A DNA stretch of 64,000 bases from Tulasnella sp. 424 (taxonomy: Eukaryota; Basidiomycota; Agaricomycetes; Cantharellales; Tulasnellaceae), in assembly GCA_019633425.1 (NCBI GenBank), contig WSUB01000008.1, forward strand, positions 372,001-436,000, given 5' to 3'. Shown in pieces: positions 1 to 12,370 of the stretch (within the stretch, counting starts at the first letter, position 1; the number at the start of each line of letters is the position of its first letter). A program made the position numbers and the translations under genes. The notes beneath the pieces are model-generated. The model was not told where the DNA came from. It did no database searches and saw only the letters and a program-made list of their open reading frames with translations.

Positions 1-2515
1 CCGCGTTTGCGTCCGAACGGGAAAATGGGCGGTACCAGTGGGCGTGATGGTGCCTGTCCCGCTGGCGGCTGGTTCTCCGACTTTTGGCGCGACGCGACTG
101 CGGGTTTTGACTCCTTCTTCTTCACTTCCTTCGCAGGACTGGAAGGGCGCGACGAAACCGCGGGTTTTGACTCTTTCTTCTTCAATTCCTTCGCAGGACT
201 GGAAGGGCGGGATGGGACTGTCGGTTTTGAAGGCTCAACGGGAACGGCCAACGACGGTGGGGGTACTGCTTGTTCCGAGGCAGGGGTAGCTTGTCCTGTG
301 GCGGCCGTTGTGATTTGTGAAATGGAAGAGTTCGAGCGGGTTCGGAAGTGACGAGAATAGTCGGCGAGATATGGACGATGAGCGATGGAAGGTGTGGGAG
401 AGGTAGTTCGAGGTGCTTCGGGCTGTGAGGGTGGTTTCGGAGCCTCGCTAGTGGGTGGTAGCTCCCTCTTTTCCTCAACCTTTGGCTTGGGAGACCCGGC
501 AGGTTGTTCAGCTCGGGGGACCTCAGTCACAGGTTTCGCTTCTTCCTTCACAGCGACGGGGAGTACTGGGACGGGAGGCTCGGGAGGGAATATCGATGCC
601 AAGAGGTCAGGGAGGGTGGAGACGGGCAGTCCAGGGGTGACAGCGGAGGATTCGACAAGTGGGAGCTTGTCCGTGGATGGGGACCGAAGGTCAAAGTAAG
701 ACGGCGAGATGTCCTCCTGCTTCAGGCTTATTCGTCGAGTTGAGAGGGGCGTCGTAGGTCGAAGGGCAGGGGGGCTGGCCTCTTTCCGAGATCCTGAAGG
801 TGAAGTTGTTTGGGGGGCGACAGAAGGTGGTGGCAGCTCGGCGACTATAGGAACGGGGGATGATTGTCGGCGCTGGCGTGGACTGATGGGCGAGGGTGGA
901 GGTGGTTCACTCGCAGAGAAATTATCATCAGCGCTGTTCTTTCTCTTTCCGCGAGCACCACTGTTGCTCCTGCGTCGAGCCCGAGGAGGCGTTATGCGGG
1001 GCGGCGTTGGCTTGGCCGGCAGTGGAGGTTGATAGACCACCTCGTCGTCGTCCTTGGGTAAGCTTGCTGGTTCAATTTCAGGGGTGCTAAGCCTTTCAGA
1101 GGTAGACATTGGGCTTTGCGGAAGTCTCAGGTATTTTGGCCAATTCTATGAGCGAGGTCAGACATTGCACACAAGAACAGGTTATGTGAAATAGACATAC
1201 TGGATGATCCGCCATCGAAGGTCTCTTCTCTTCCCCCCCTGAACCCGAACCCTCTGTGATGGCTAGGAATTTAGGCTTGCTAATGGCTCGCTTTCTGGAG
1301 GATTTGGCCTTCGGAGCCTTGATAGCAAGAGGCTGGTCGGATGGAGCCTTGATAGCAAGGGGTTGGTCGGACGAAGCCGTGATAGCAAGAGGTTGGTCGG
1401 ATGCAGCCTCTCCAGTCGGTACTGCAACGGGCATCTCGACAATAGAATTTCGATCGGGGAGGGTCATTGGCATCATGAGAGGGGCGGGGGGTGGGGACTT
1501 TGGGTAGCTGCGCTCAGTGGGAGGGTCTTTGCGTGGAGCCTGAAATTCGGAAAGCATCAGAAACAGTATTGAGGGTTTGGATAAGATGGTTTACCTGAGG
1601 ATCGGTAACGGTCGATTGCGACGGCTTCGGCACGCTGCTATCCTCTCCGAAAAGCATATCGAAGGATGCGTCCCGAGATGGCCGTCGTACTTTGGTCACG
1701 CCGAGAGGGGACGAGCTCGACGAAACGCTCGTTGCCACCGTCTCTTGAGTATTTCGCGAAGCAGATCCGTCGCTAGGAGTCTCAATCGAGGACAGCGATG
1801 ATGAGTTTTCTCTCCTCATGGTGGTCGGGACGAGGGCTGTTGTGAAGTCCGCCCGCGGATCCTCTGGCTCGGGGTCCTGCTTTCGAAGGACGAGAGCCGT
1901 TGATGCTGCGGTGGGAGTGTCGTCCCGGGCTTTAATGCTCTCCGTTTCCTCCAGTGAAGACCTCAGTACTTCGACCCTGCTCTGCTCGGCGGGTACGTCG
2001 CGGACGGCTTCAGGCTCACGCGACCTGGCGGATCTTTCTGCAGGTTTTACCACGGGGACTTCCTTCTGACGTGGACCCTTAAAGGCCCTTCGTTCGGAGG
2101 AGTCATTCGAGAGTTTCGGGGTTGCTGAAATAGTACTTTGCGAATCGGAATCACGGTCGAATGATTGCCGACTGCTGGCATGGGAGGGACGTCGGAGTGA
2201 GGGTGGGATAGCAGACGCAAGATACGTCCTGCTGCGGGATGATGGTGGATTGTCAGATCCGGATCCTGGTGTCGGAGACGGCGAGCTAGTGGTGGGGATG
2301 TTGAGAGAAGGGACGAAGGATTCTATGTCGCTATCCCGCCGGCGGGCAGCGGCTACGCTAGGTTTCCATTGCTGATAGCTGCCTGAGCTGGGATTTGCTT
2401 GAGTGGTTCGGCTGTAAACGGCGGATTGAAGAAGATCAGGCTCGTATGGCCTTCTGTACGATGGCTGCTGAGATGTGGTGGATCTTGATGATGTTGCGCT
2501 GCGAGAACCATACAT
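1..2515 (-). CDS. Ser/Pro-rich low-complexity protein, unrecognised, 3' end beyond window
   Basis: I see an open frame from an ATG at 2515 (protein starts MYGSRSATSS) that joins across two phase-0 introns. The first is about 1594-1540; the second uses a GTATGT donor near 1202 and ends in CTCATAG near 1149. Coding then continues without a stop to the window edge. The product is Ser/Pro/Arg-rich and looks disordered, with no globular domain I recognise. It contains three exact-period 30-nt repeats (1321-1410; each encodes about SDQPLAI plus three residues) and a 60-nt repeat near 100-215 encoding SRPSSPAKE-type units followed by KKKES. A short basic patch RGKRKNS lies in the third exon. The codon just upstream of the ATG frame is open but has only a TTG, so the ATG at 2515 is preferred. 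Function is unknown; a cytoskeletal or signalling scaffold is possible but unsupported. Confidence 0.7.
100..230. repeat. 60-nt imperfect coding repeat, two copies plus a partial third
   Basis: The block starting near 100 recurs at 160 with only a few mismatches, and a decayed third piece follows at about 207-230. On the minus strand each unit encodes about 20 residues with SRPSSPAKE and a KKKES tail. The 60-nt period keeps the reading frame. Confidence 0.9.
1321..1410. repeat. Three tandem 30-nt coding repeats
   Basis: Three head-to-tail copies at 1321-1350, 1351-1380 and 1381-1410, differing at a few positions. The period is a multiple of three, so copy number can change without breaking the frame. 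On the minus strand each unit encodes a ten-residue block containing SDQPLAI. Confidence 0.95.
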
Positions 2516-3028
2516 GAGTAGCAGCGATGGCGGGTGACGGAGTTGTAGTAAAAGCAATCGTAATGGGATGCACTTTGTCAGTAGAGCATTATAGGAGCCT
2601 GTGGATGAGGAGACGGTGCTTAGAACATGAGGCAGCCCCGTCTACATGGGGCAGCTGGAACGTTGGCATGGACCCTGACCCTGCTTCTCACCCGTTCGAC
2701 GCGGGACTTTCCGCTAGCGCCACCATCCGCGCTCAGCTCACTCTCTTAATCCCTCCTTTTCCGGCCAATCTACACCCAGAATCTATATAGGTATGCAAAA
2801 CCACAGGATGTACGTCTATCAGACAGTTGAAATATAGGGTCCAATCTCGCATTGCAACCGAGACGACGGGTCAAAGCACCGTCGCAACGTGTTGTCTTTT
2901 TCGAGTGTCACACTGCGTCCGGTGCTCAGCTCGTGCGTTTTGGAAACCAGAGGGCAACATATAGCCTTTGAGTGAGGTATCGTGACACCCAATCTCACAC
3001 CTAGCCCTGCAATCGCTCGGGCCAGCCA
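2516..3028. other. Intergenic between two minus-strand genes
   Basis: This holds the upstream region of the Ser/Pro-rich gene and the 3' flank of the Mch1-like transporter. Only short overlapping frames without family similarity are present. I see no RNA gene or repeat. Confidence 0.6.
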
Positions 3029-4898
3029 CTATACTGTTGCTCGCCATCTTCTCCAGAGGCCGGGCAGCGAGAACACCGCCACCAGGATGGCAACCGCACA
3101 TACCTGGAACGTCGTCCTCCAACACCTGGCACCCACGCACCGTGCCTCCTGGCCGCCGTCGCCGCGCTCGCGCTCGACATTGAGCGCAAAAATGTATGTC
3201 CATGCGGTGGTCCCCAGGAACGGAGCATACGCGATCATTCCAAAGTTCCTTCCAAAGTTGGCCTCTCCCCATACCAGTCTAACTATCCCGGGTCTAGATA
3301 GAAGAGATGAAATGTAACGTTTCATATGTGATGTGCAGAGTTGGGTGGTTACCACGGAAGACCACTCACAAGACTGTCCACATAATTCCGTATGCGGCTC
3401 CCACCCCCGTTGATAGAAGCCACGTGTGGTCATTAGAATTTGCCAGGAATCCCATATAGCCGTAGCAAATGATGAGCAGGGTCCCCGCAAACGCGACGAA
3501 GCCAAATCGGCTGACGCGGGCCTGGCTCCGGCCCGAAAGGAGAGGATTCGGGCATAGGAGGTCTATTAAAGGGCCAGCAAATAACCGAGAAAGTGTATTG
3601 CAGATACTGAGGAGTTGAACCTGATTTGATACGGCTCGAGAAGAGCCTTGGGTGATCGTCAGCAGGGACGTCACGACAGTCCCGATGTTTCCAATGACCA
3701 TTTCAGACTATATCGACTCATCCGTCAGTGATAAAAGTGCAAGAGTAATACCGCAGTACAATGCTTACGGAGCCAAGGATAAGGCCGGTTATTGCGAAGA
3801 TCCACCAGAAGTTTCCGTCACGAACGACGGTCAACCACGTCTGTGGGTGTCCTGGCCGTTCCTCTGGTTGGGGCTTGATCAAAAGGGGTGTTTCTTCATC
3901 CGCCGAGGACTCGGTTGCATCCGTGCTGGGAGGGTCAACAATAATAAGAGGTGGTGGCGAGCCTCGGAGACCGAAAATGGAGATAAAGTGCATCGTGGTC
4001 GCGAGGCTTCCAATAAAGATAATGTAAGACCTTGCGTCAACCGCCCCAGTCGACGAAGGAAAGAGATATGAAGGAAGAGAAAGGAATAGCGGCGAAAGAC
4101 CGAAAAGCGCGAGCGTGATGCCAGTGGCGAGACCATTGTGGAGAGGAAACTCTTTTGCAGCCGTGAACATGGCTGAGAAATACCTGAATAGAACAAAAGC
4201 GGTGTGAGATGCAAGCTAATTTGGTTAGGAGAGCAAACTGATTCTAACGAGAAAACTGCTCCAAGGCCTAGCATGAAGTATGAGGCTAAGTGTGAAGGGG
4301 GTGTTATCAACAGGGTGCTTGCGGGGAGCGAAAGACAGGCCTAGACACACCAACCATAATCCGAAAAGCTAGAGGGGACAATGGGGTCTCCGGCGTTACC
4401 TGAGTGCCCATCATCCAAGCGAAGATACCGTAGCCGATCCCGAAAACAAGAGCTGCGAGGGCCGAGCATCTGAGATGCAGATCAGTAAGCAATAAGACTG
4501 GTTTGTAAGAACAGAAGTACGTACGCCCAAGTCCCCACTCTATCCACGAGCTCCCCCGCTACAGCTGCAAAAGGATACTGTCCGATGAGGCCTCTGCGAC
4601 ACGTTTGGGCTGTCAGGGGCTGAACAGAGCCTACGGCGACTTTAAAGCCACGTACGCAAGAACAATCGTGCTCAGCTGCCGCTGGCTCAGTTGAAGATTC
4701 TCCGATAGGTCTGGGGATATTATAGGGAAAGTGAGGGCGCCATATGCCGTTAACCTAAAGCCCAGCACCACGAGCATTAGTTCACAGTTTGGCCGCGGCC
4801 CCTTTTCGTTTTACTCACGCATTGCCACCGATGCAAAGGCACTTGAAAAGGAGTCGAGGTGTGATCTGCCGTGAAGTTGTAACCGAGTCTGGTGCCAT
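3029..4898 (-). CDS. MCH1: Mch1-like MFS transporter (monocarboxylate-permease homologue)
   Basis: A multi-exon major facilitator protein. It starts at the ATG at 4898 (MAPDSVTTSRQ), and hydrophobic segments are spread over at least seven exons. Family landmarks in order: YGALTFPIISPDLS after TM1; an EFPLHNGLATGITLALFG block near 4150-4090; an acidic cytosolic loop with EETPLLIKP near 3890; NTLSRLFAGPLIDLL near 3590-3550; and WGEANFGRNFG near 3260. The last two are characteristic of the fungal Mch1/nodulin-like subgroup. Introns interrupt most helices; the one near 3370-3297 joins MWTVL to PGIV. In yeast Mch proteins are monocarboxylate-permease homologues, but transport of monocarboxylates has not been shown for them, so the substrate here is unknown. 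A vacuolar or plasma-membrane location is inferred. The stop is at 3029. It diverges from the EF-hand-like gene across about 320 bp. Confidence 0.82.
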
Positions 4899-5216
4899 GA
4901 CCGTGAAGGATCGTAGGACACGGAAAGGTAAAAGGAGTGAGAGAACTGAGAGTGGTGGGAGGGCGGTGCCAGAATGGCGTAGGTTCGTTGCAATTGGGCG
5001 ATAGAAGCGGCGAACACGGGGAAATTTCATGGTGTCACATTTGACCGCGCCTTTCAGTTCCGACCGCATTTGTCCCCCGCATTAGAGACAGGGCAAACCA
5101 GCGTCGGCGGGACAAAACTACGCCCGCTCTCCAAAGGCCCATATACATAGACGGGAACTCTCCTTCAACATCATATTTCCAGTTCCACAACCTTTCCACC
5201 ACGAGCTTCCACTTCG
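4899..5216. promoter_or_regulatory. Divergent intergenic promoter region
   Basis: 318 bp lie between the start codons of the Mch1-like transporter (-) and the EF-hand-like gene (+), so both promoters must sit here or overlap the neighbours' leaders. A TATA-like ATATACATA is near 5140. The 60 bp before the plus-strand ATG are C/T-rich, typical of fungal 5' leaders. Confidence 0.5.
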
Positions 5217-5934
5217 ATGCCCCGATCCGTAGCGGCGCACCTGATTAGAACCGAATCCATCTCCCGAGCCGACACCCCGGAGCCAAGTGCTCGGCAAGGG
5301 AGAAGGAACGATTCCTCACGGGGGGGTGTTCAACTCTTGGATCAGGATGGAGGGTTGTCCGATAGATTCGAAGCATGCCTGGCACATATTTTTGCCAAGT
5401 ACATCGAACCTCCTTTCGTTGCTGAACGGGTAGAAGGCGGTTTGATGGTGAGTTTGCTACCACTTGAATTCGGCAAATCTAACGTCGGTATGAACGCAGA
5501 AACCGCCAAAAAACGCGTATCTGACCGACGGAGGGCTTGATCGGTATGCGACGGAAACAAACGGGCAACCGTTCACAGCCGAGACCAAGGATGAGTTAAA
5601 AGAAATGTTGGATTGTGATGACAAGGGTCGTTTAACGTACGTAAAATTACCCGTGATTCCGCTCTTGTTCTATCGACTCACCACCGCTTTTTTTATTGTT
5701 AAGGCTCGAGGGTTTCTTCCAAATATACCAACTACAGACCGAAAATGATGAAGAGGAAACATGGAAAGATTTAGTGAGTACCAAGCGCCTCCGTTGAGAG
5801 TGCCTTGATAATGACATACGATGGATCAGTCAACCCACGGCTTTGGCCGAGACCTCAATCTCGTATCTTCTCGACGAGAAGACGAGGATGAGGATGAACC
5901 TGCAACATCAACACCAGCCACCACATCCACTTGA
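5217..5934 (+). CDS. Small EF-hand-like acidic protein
   Basis: Four exons join in frame from the ATG at 5217: exon 1 to about 5447, exon 2 from about 5501, exon 3 from about 5703, and exon 4 from about 5830 to a TGA at 5932-5934. The middle exons encode LDRYATETNGQPFTAETKDE and then LDCDDKGRLTLEGFFQIY, which resembles an EF-hand pair. The second loop (D-C-D-D-K-G-R-L-T) is close to the canonical calcium loop; the first lacks it. The C-terminus is Asp/Glu-rich, followed by a Thr/Ser/Pro tail. Calcium binding is plausible but not certain. No further family is recognised. The gene is followed by Prp28 in the same orientation, with 280 bp between. Confidence 0.68.
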
Positions 5935-6214
5935 CATATATGGACATCCTGTTGATTAGAAATATTGTTGGACGCGTACATTTTGACTGACGGAAGCGGT
6001 GCAGCCCCTCTCACTCCGAATGGCATTCCAAGAGACAGACTAATACCCAATGTAGCGAACGTTGGACCTAGTTCTCATTGTTTATATTGCGTCTATTAAC
6101 ATTTGATATCGTTGTCGGAATTTCCGGTGTGAGCGATCGTGAGAATCCATTGTGGCGTTTCTAGTCAAGACTGAAGTTATCCTTCTTGACCCTCTGTTTG
6201 TCTGCCCATCAACC

Positions 6215-9021
6215 ATGTCCAAAGTTCCTCTCTCGATTGAATCGCTGCTTCAAAAGCAGAAAGAAGAGCGCGAGGCAGCTGCCAAAGTGCGTTGATCAAT
6301 TCTCCCCTGGGAAATGAAAATAATGCTGATTGAACACATTGGCTCTTCCAGCCAAGGTTCCTCACGAAGGAGGAGCGTGCCAAGCTCGCCATTGAGAAAC
6401 GAACTCAGGAAATTCGTGAACAGAAGGCGAAAGAAGAAGACAAGAGGCGAGAACGTGAGACTCTAGAGCGTGAAGCGGATCAGCTAAGACACCGCGAGCA
6501 GGAGCGTTATGGTGGCGGCAGTGGTGTACGACAGGGTGGTGGTAGATGTGAGTATTCTCTGCCTGAAGATACAATTTCTCTGCTTAACCTTCTATATTGT
6601 GGCCTATTTCAGATGATGATCGATATGGCCGAGGAGGAAGAGGCGGTAGAGACGACCATCGGGAACGGGAACGACCACCTCCAAACGCCCCCTCCGGTCC
6701 CCGTGCTCAGCAAGGTGGCAGCGTACCAACTGGACCCAGAGCCGATCGCTCTCAAAATCCTCCAACTGCCTCATCATCCACTTTCAATGGTTCTACCACA
6801 GCAGCTTCAAGCGTTGTAGACGGTTATTCCCCTTCCGTTGGTTCAACGGCTGACGCACCTTTCGTCCCTCCCATGACCGAAAGCGAAATCGATGCTATTC
6901 GGTCCCGCTATTTGGGAGTTGACAAGAAGAAGCGGAAAATCCGAAAGATGAACGACAAAAAGTTTGTCTTCGACTGGGATGAACAAGAAGATACGATTGC
7001 ATTGGCTGGAGGGGGTGGTGTTCGAGAACTGGGATTGAAGGGTGGTGCGGTGATGTTTGGAAGGGGTCATATCGCCGGGATGGATGATGGTGCTCATACC
7101 AGAGGAGAGGCTCTCAATGTGCCGGGGGCGGAAAGGCACGTTGATCCTGTGGAGAGGAAGAAGGCTAGCAAAAGTTACCTGGATGAGAGACACTGGAGCG
7201 AGAAGCCATTGCAGGAGATGAAGGAGCGGGATTGGAGAATATTCCGGGAAGACTTCAGCATTGCATCAAGAGGTGAACAGCATCGAGTTCAATATTACCG
7301 GATTTCGGCCTTACCTGACCCTTTGCTGCCCAATAGGTGGCCACATCCCTCTTCCACTCCGGTCATGGCAGGAATCCACTATACCCCCTGCAATATTGGA
7401 TGTCATTAGTCAGATCGGCTACGAAGAGCCATCTCCAATCCAGAGACAAGCGATTCCGGTTGGCTTAATGAACCGCGACATTATTGGCATTGCGGAAACC
7501 GGTGCGTTGTGTAGCCTCGGCGCCCTTTGACCCCACTAATATGCCGTCGGCTACCTTCACTAGGTTCGGGTAAGACTGCCGCGTTTGTCATCCCTATGCT
7601 CGTCTACATCTCTCAGCTACCCCCTCTTTCGGATGACAATCGACATTTGGGTCCTTTCGCCCTGATCCTCGCACCAACTCGTGAATTGGCACAACAGATC
7701 GAAAACGAAGCTCGCAAGTTTGCCAAGCCCTTGGGATATACCTGTGTGTCGATAGTCGGAGGTGTGCGTAGCAATTTCCCCCCCCCCCCCCCAATTGGCA
7801 CAGACTAACGGACGGACGAATCTCGATTTGTTATTAGCGTTCTGTGGAAGAGCAACAATTCAACCTCAGAGAAGGCGCAGAAATCATTATCGCTACGCCC
7901 GGTCGTCTGAAGGATGTCATAGACCGACACGTCCTTGTGCTCAGCCAGTGCACATACGTTGTCATGGATGAAGCCGATCGCATGGTCAACCTGGGATTCG
8001 AAGCGGACTTGAACTTTATCTTGGACGCTCTTCCTTCGGATTCGCTGAGGGATGCAGACGGCATGGAGATTGATCAGGTTATGACCGACGGTGTTCAGAG
8101 CAAGGGCAAGACCAGGGTTACCACACTCTTCTCAGCGACGATGCCGCCAGCGGTTGAACGGCTTGCAAAGAAGTATCTCCGGAAACCAGCGGTCATTACA
8201 ATCGGTGAAGCCGGTCGTGCCGTCGACCGTGTCGAACAGAGAGTGGAGTTCGTTCAAGGAGAAGACAAGCGGAAGTGCGTCCCCAAAAATCTTCGACTCT
8301 CTGCGGGCTGTTGGATTGACTTGCCTTTGCAGGGCTCGTATTCTCGATATCCTCAACAATGGCGGCTTCGAGCCACCAATTATCGTCTTCGTCAACCAAA
8401 AGAAGACCGCAGACATGGTTGCCAAAGACCTCTCTCGTGCTGGGGTAGGTAACTGCTTCTCCTCGTAGACGTGCATTGACTGATACTTCGGGGTTCTAGT
8501 GGGCTCCCGCTACGTTGCATTCAGGAAAGAACCAAGAGCAGCGAGAAGCCGCATTGGCCTCACTGCGGACAGGAGAATCCTCTATCTTGGTTGCCACTGA
8601 TTTGGCTGGACGTGGTATTGACGTGCAAGACGTTAGCCTGGTTATCAATTACCAGATGTCCAATACCATCGAGGCATACGTACACCGTATCGGTATGTGG
8701 ATACATGCTTGACCGGCTCCAGCTCATTACTGACTGCCCTCACATCACAGGTCGTACGGGTCGTGCGGGCAAGACAGGTATTGCCATCACGTTCTTAAGC
8801 AATGACGACGACGAAGTGATGTACGATCTAAAGCAAGGTACGTATTGCAGGCCAACCATCTCTCTTGAAGTCAAAAGTTTGACTTTTCTCCTGTCCCTGT
8901 TGCAGAAATATCGAAGAGCCCTGTTTCAAAGGTCCCGCCGGAATTAGCTCGTCATGAAGCTGCTCAACAAAAGGTCACCCGAGAGATGAAACGCAAGCGT
9001 GATGGCGATGAACAGGATTAG
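6215..9021 (+). CDS. PRP28: Prp28/DDX23 pre-mRNA-splicing DEAD-box RNA helicase
   Basis: This is the U5 snRNP-associated ATPase that unwinds the U1 snRNA-5' splice site duplex so that U6 can replace U1. It begins [18 protein letters not shown] at 6215. The charged, Arg/Glu-rich N-terminal half carries the family signature [19 protein letters not shown] near 6930-6975. The helicase core follows: Q motif [14 protein letters not shown], motif I AETG/SGKT (split by an intron), [14 protein letters not shown] as [11 protein letters not shown] as [27 protein letters not shown], and motif [15 protein letters not shown] (also split by an intron). At least nine introns interrupt it. The C-terminus ends in [10 protein letters not shown] before the TAG at 9019-9021. 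All catalytic motifs are intact, so it should be functional in the nucleus. Confidence 0.95.
7778..7792. repeat. 15-base cytosine homopolymer in a Prp28 intron
   Basis: An uninterrupted run of 15 C lies between the exon encoding CVSIVGG and the exon starting RSVEEQQ. It is intronic, so length change would not shift the frame, but it sits in the expected branch-point to 3'-splice-site region. Confidence 0.9.
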
Positions 9022-9354
9022 ATTAGCTCTATCTTTGGAATCGATTAGCAGCATAGCCCTTGGGCGCTTGGTGTGTCTTATTCAGTGTGGGTCGAACCCA
9101 ACCGCGCGAAGATAGTCAGGTACAACACGCACAGCTCTTGAACTATCAGTCCATTCACATATCCCCGCCGGCCCCTTCAAAGTCTGCGCAGCATCCACTG
9201 CATCTCCACCCATCCACAGCTTTCCGCATTCCTTTTTTCTCTCTTATATCGGCCTATACCCGCAAGAAACCCCTCAACATCCATCTCGCTCTCTTCTCAA
9301 CATCTGACCATTTTCGTAATCCCTTGATTTTCTTCCCCTTGAACCCCTTCCACA
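9022..9354. other. Prp28 3' flank and syntaxin promoter/leader
   Basis: The first part is Prp28 3' UTR. The 150 bp before the next ATG are strongly C/T-rich with few G, as in fungal 5' leaders. No independent coding frame is supported. Confidence 0.55.
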
Positions 9355-10783
9355 ATGGCCCGTGACAGATTAGCAGGTTTAAGAGTGAGCACCTAAGCCC
9401 AACACTGGGGTGACTTTGTCGTTGACCATCGTTCTTTCAGGCCCAGCAAGGCGGCTACCAAGCGTGAGTGATCTCGTTGACCTCGGTATTGTCGGTCAGC
9501 GAACCAATCCCCGGGTGTCTTTTCAGCGACCATTCGTATCCCTCAACAGACCGTTACGGAGAAGGTGGGCGTGGCTACACCGGTGCCAACAACGGTTACG
9601 AACGCCAATACGACGACTCGCACGAGATGTCTACCTATGGCGCTGGCGCCGGTGGTGATGATATGTCTGCCTTTTACTCCGAGGTCCGTGGCTCGTCCCA
9701 CTAGGTGTCTCGTTCGCAATTCGCTTACAGGATCATCTTTCTTTTGGGTCCGACAGATCTCTGCCATCCAAGATCAAATTCGAGGCTTCAACGACAATGT
9801 CAACCGCATCAGCGATTTGCACTCCCGTTCCCTCAACAATATGGACGAAGCCGCGATGCAGCGAACTGAGGCGGAACTCGACGGACTTGTTGAAGACACT
9901 CGCGCGCTCAGTGGCAACTTAAAAAGACGGATACAGGACTTGGAGCGCAAGGGTGGTGCTGGCAGGGACGGTCAAATCAGGAAGCAGCAGACTGGCCTCG
10001 TAAAAGCCAAGTTCGTCGAAGCGATTCAAAACTACCAGGAAGTTGAGAAGCAGTACCGCGCCAAATACAAGGCCCGCCTCGAGCGTCAATACAAAATTGG
10101 TGGGTTCAGCTTGCGACGCGGGCGGACGTTGGAGGAACTGCCAATGGTTTTGCTGACCCTTGTTGCCGGTCTGTATTAGTTAACCCCACCGCGACGCCTG
10201 AAGAAGTCCAAGCCGTCGTAAACAATGAGGGTGATGGGCAGATCTTCGCTCAAGCTGTACGAAAAATTCTGATCGGTGTCCCAGTGTCGATGCTAATGTC
10301 TGATATCTTGTCCAGCTGATGAATTCGCAGCGCTACGGACAATCGAAAGCCGCTTACAATGAAGTCCGGGAACGTCACAAGGACATCCTGAAGATCGAAC
10401 AGACTATCACCGAACTCGCACAGCTGTTCAATGATGTACGTTGTTTGCAACTTTGCGGTTGAACCTTGCCTGACAGTATAATAATTAGATGAGCGTGCTC
10501 GTCGAACAACAAGACGAGACTCTTAATGTCATTGAGGCTCACGCTGCTCAAGTGAACGTCGATACTGAAGCTGGGTACGTTTGCATCAAGTGGCCTATTA
10601 TTGCCTGAGCGCTCAATAATTCCGCCCTGTAGCTTGAAGCACACCGAAGCCGCCGTCGTTTCTGCCGCGGCCGCTCGTAAAAAGCGATGGATCTGCTTCT
10701 GGATCTGCGTCATCATTGCGATCATCGTTGCCATCGTCGTCGCTGTTGTTGTTACACAGCACGTCAACACGAACAAGAGCTAG
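9355..10783 (+). CDS. SSO1: Sso1/Sso2-type plasma-membrane syntaxin (Qa-SNARE)
   Basis: Qa-SNARE of exocytosis, expected to pair with Sec9/SNAP25 and Snc/VAMP at the plasma membrane. The protein starts MARDRLAGLR. A 23-nt exon (AQQGGYQ) follows, then a Tyr/Gly-rich stretch, then the Habc three-helix region beginning ISAIQDQIRGFNDNVNRIS. The SNARE helix spans exons ending around 10570 and includes EQTITELAQLFND and the expected zero-layer Gln in VLVEQQDETL. A single C-terminal membrane anchor (CFWICVIIAIIVAIVVAVVV) is followed by a short tail and the TAG at 10781-10783. It has seven or so exons, all joining in frame. The order and length fit a full-length member of the family. Confidence 0.92.
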
Positions 10784-12370
10784 AGACTTTAACCTCTGTC
10801 AGGTCTTTTTGGGCAGAGTCGATCCGCTGAAAGAAGGCAGCAAACCCCTTGTAATGTGTCCGGATACCGTCTTCCGTTTCTCATCCTGGTCTCTCGTTTC
10901 CTCTCTTTTCTTCCATACCGGCGGGTTTCAGCGCCTTGTACATACGAGTTTCGTCACTCTCGCTCTCCGCCTATTTTAATTCTCTTTCTGCGTTATATCT
11001 CGATACCCATTACTAGACGTTCAATTCGTCTCGTCTCGCAGTGCTCAAACAAGGGGAGACTGCCAGATTGCACAACGAAGCCACCGTGTGCTTGCAAGTC
11101 CTTGGTGCTTTCCGTGTTGCCCTAGTCGTTGACTCCGTGAGTATCTTGCGTTGTGTAAAGACGGCTATCGCATTTTCATGGCGTGGGCATTCCGTCCGAG
11201 GAAATTGTTGGGATCGGTTGCTTTGACCAAACGCCAGGGCGGTTCCCAACCAGATCTGCAAACATGTGGACCCAGCATCAAACGAATGCTTCGTATTTGG
11301 ATCCCAATCAAGTTCCAGGATTGACCCACCAAGGATCGAACGTTCATTTAGCTCGAGGAGCTTTTGCTTTGTGTGTGGTACATTGGAGAGATCCTTCAGT
11401 GTGTACGTAGTGTTCGACGGCCTCTCCGTTCTGTGCCAGTCCCTTCTCAACAAATTGCCTCTGCGATGCATGCAGACCAATTCCAGTAAAGCAAGGAGTT
11501 TCTATTATGTCATTAACTCGCTGCCTGACGCCCATTACCAATCGCAAAGCCGTTCGTGAAGGGGTCAGAACACGCGGGAACAGATGACCTGGCCCCCAGT
11601 GACTTTCCCCTGGTTTAACGCTGACAATACGCGCATGTGAGCTTAAAAGGCAATAGAAGAGACAACGGTAGAGCTTGAGCGCGAAGAAAATGTCTAAAGG
11701 AAGTAGTTCGTACTCGGAGCTAATTCCATTCCAGATCGGCTGTTTGCGAAAGCCGGACCGACATAGCTCAATTCGGCCATTCAGTCAAGGACGCGGGATT
11801 ATAAAAAGACTCCGTGTATATGGATTTGGTGTTTTCTGTTTTATACGTTCGTCCAATTCCTTCGACACTTGGATTGCGGGGAAATTGAGTGCTTCGCGTA
11901 CCGAACGCGTGACGACTTGCGCCCAAACTAACCACTCGAGAATGGCCAGAACCACCTCCAGATAGCAGCCTTCTGTAAATCAGAACCATCTTCAAGACAC
12001 GATACGTAAAAGTTTCCCAGACGACACAGGGGAACCAGGGCGATAACCTGACCGGTCCAAAGTTCAATCCTCTTCGAATCACGCACACACAATATGAATG
12101 GTCGCCACTGAACTCAAATAATAAAGAAGACAGCAACTACCCATAGAATGAAAGGGAAAACCGCCCATTGGGTATAACAAGTCAAAGGGAGGGGGGAATG
12201 AGTATTACGGACGATAGAGTGAGGGGAGGGGATAAACATGTAAGGTATATAGACCAAAGGAAAAAAAGATTTGGAGGAGAAAGCAAGACTAGTCATAAAG
12301 ATGCGTTAACGAGAGAGGAAAATGAAAACCACGACGTCGACGACGCGAAGAAAGCCATTAACAAAGACGC
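10784..12370. other. 1.6-kb intergenic region without a supported gene
   Basis: Convergent 3' flanks of the syntaxin (+) and the Ala/Glu-rich gene (-). Several 60-155-residue frames overlap on both strands, but none shows a domain, consistent splice joins or a coding-like composition. I checked tRNA-like B-box matches near 11335 and 12070 and found no cloverleaf. Confidence 0.5.
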
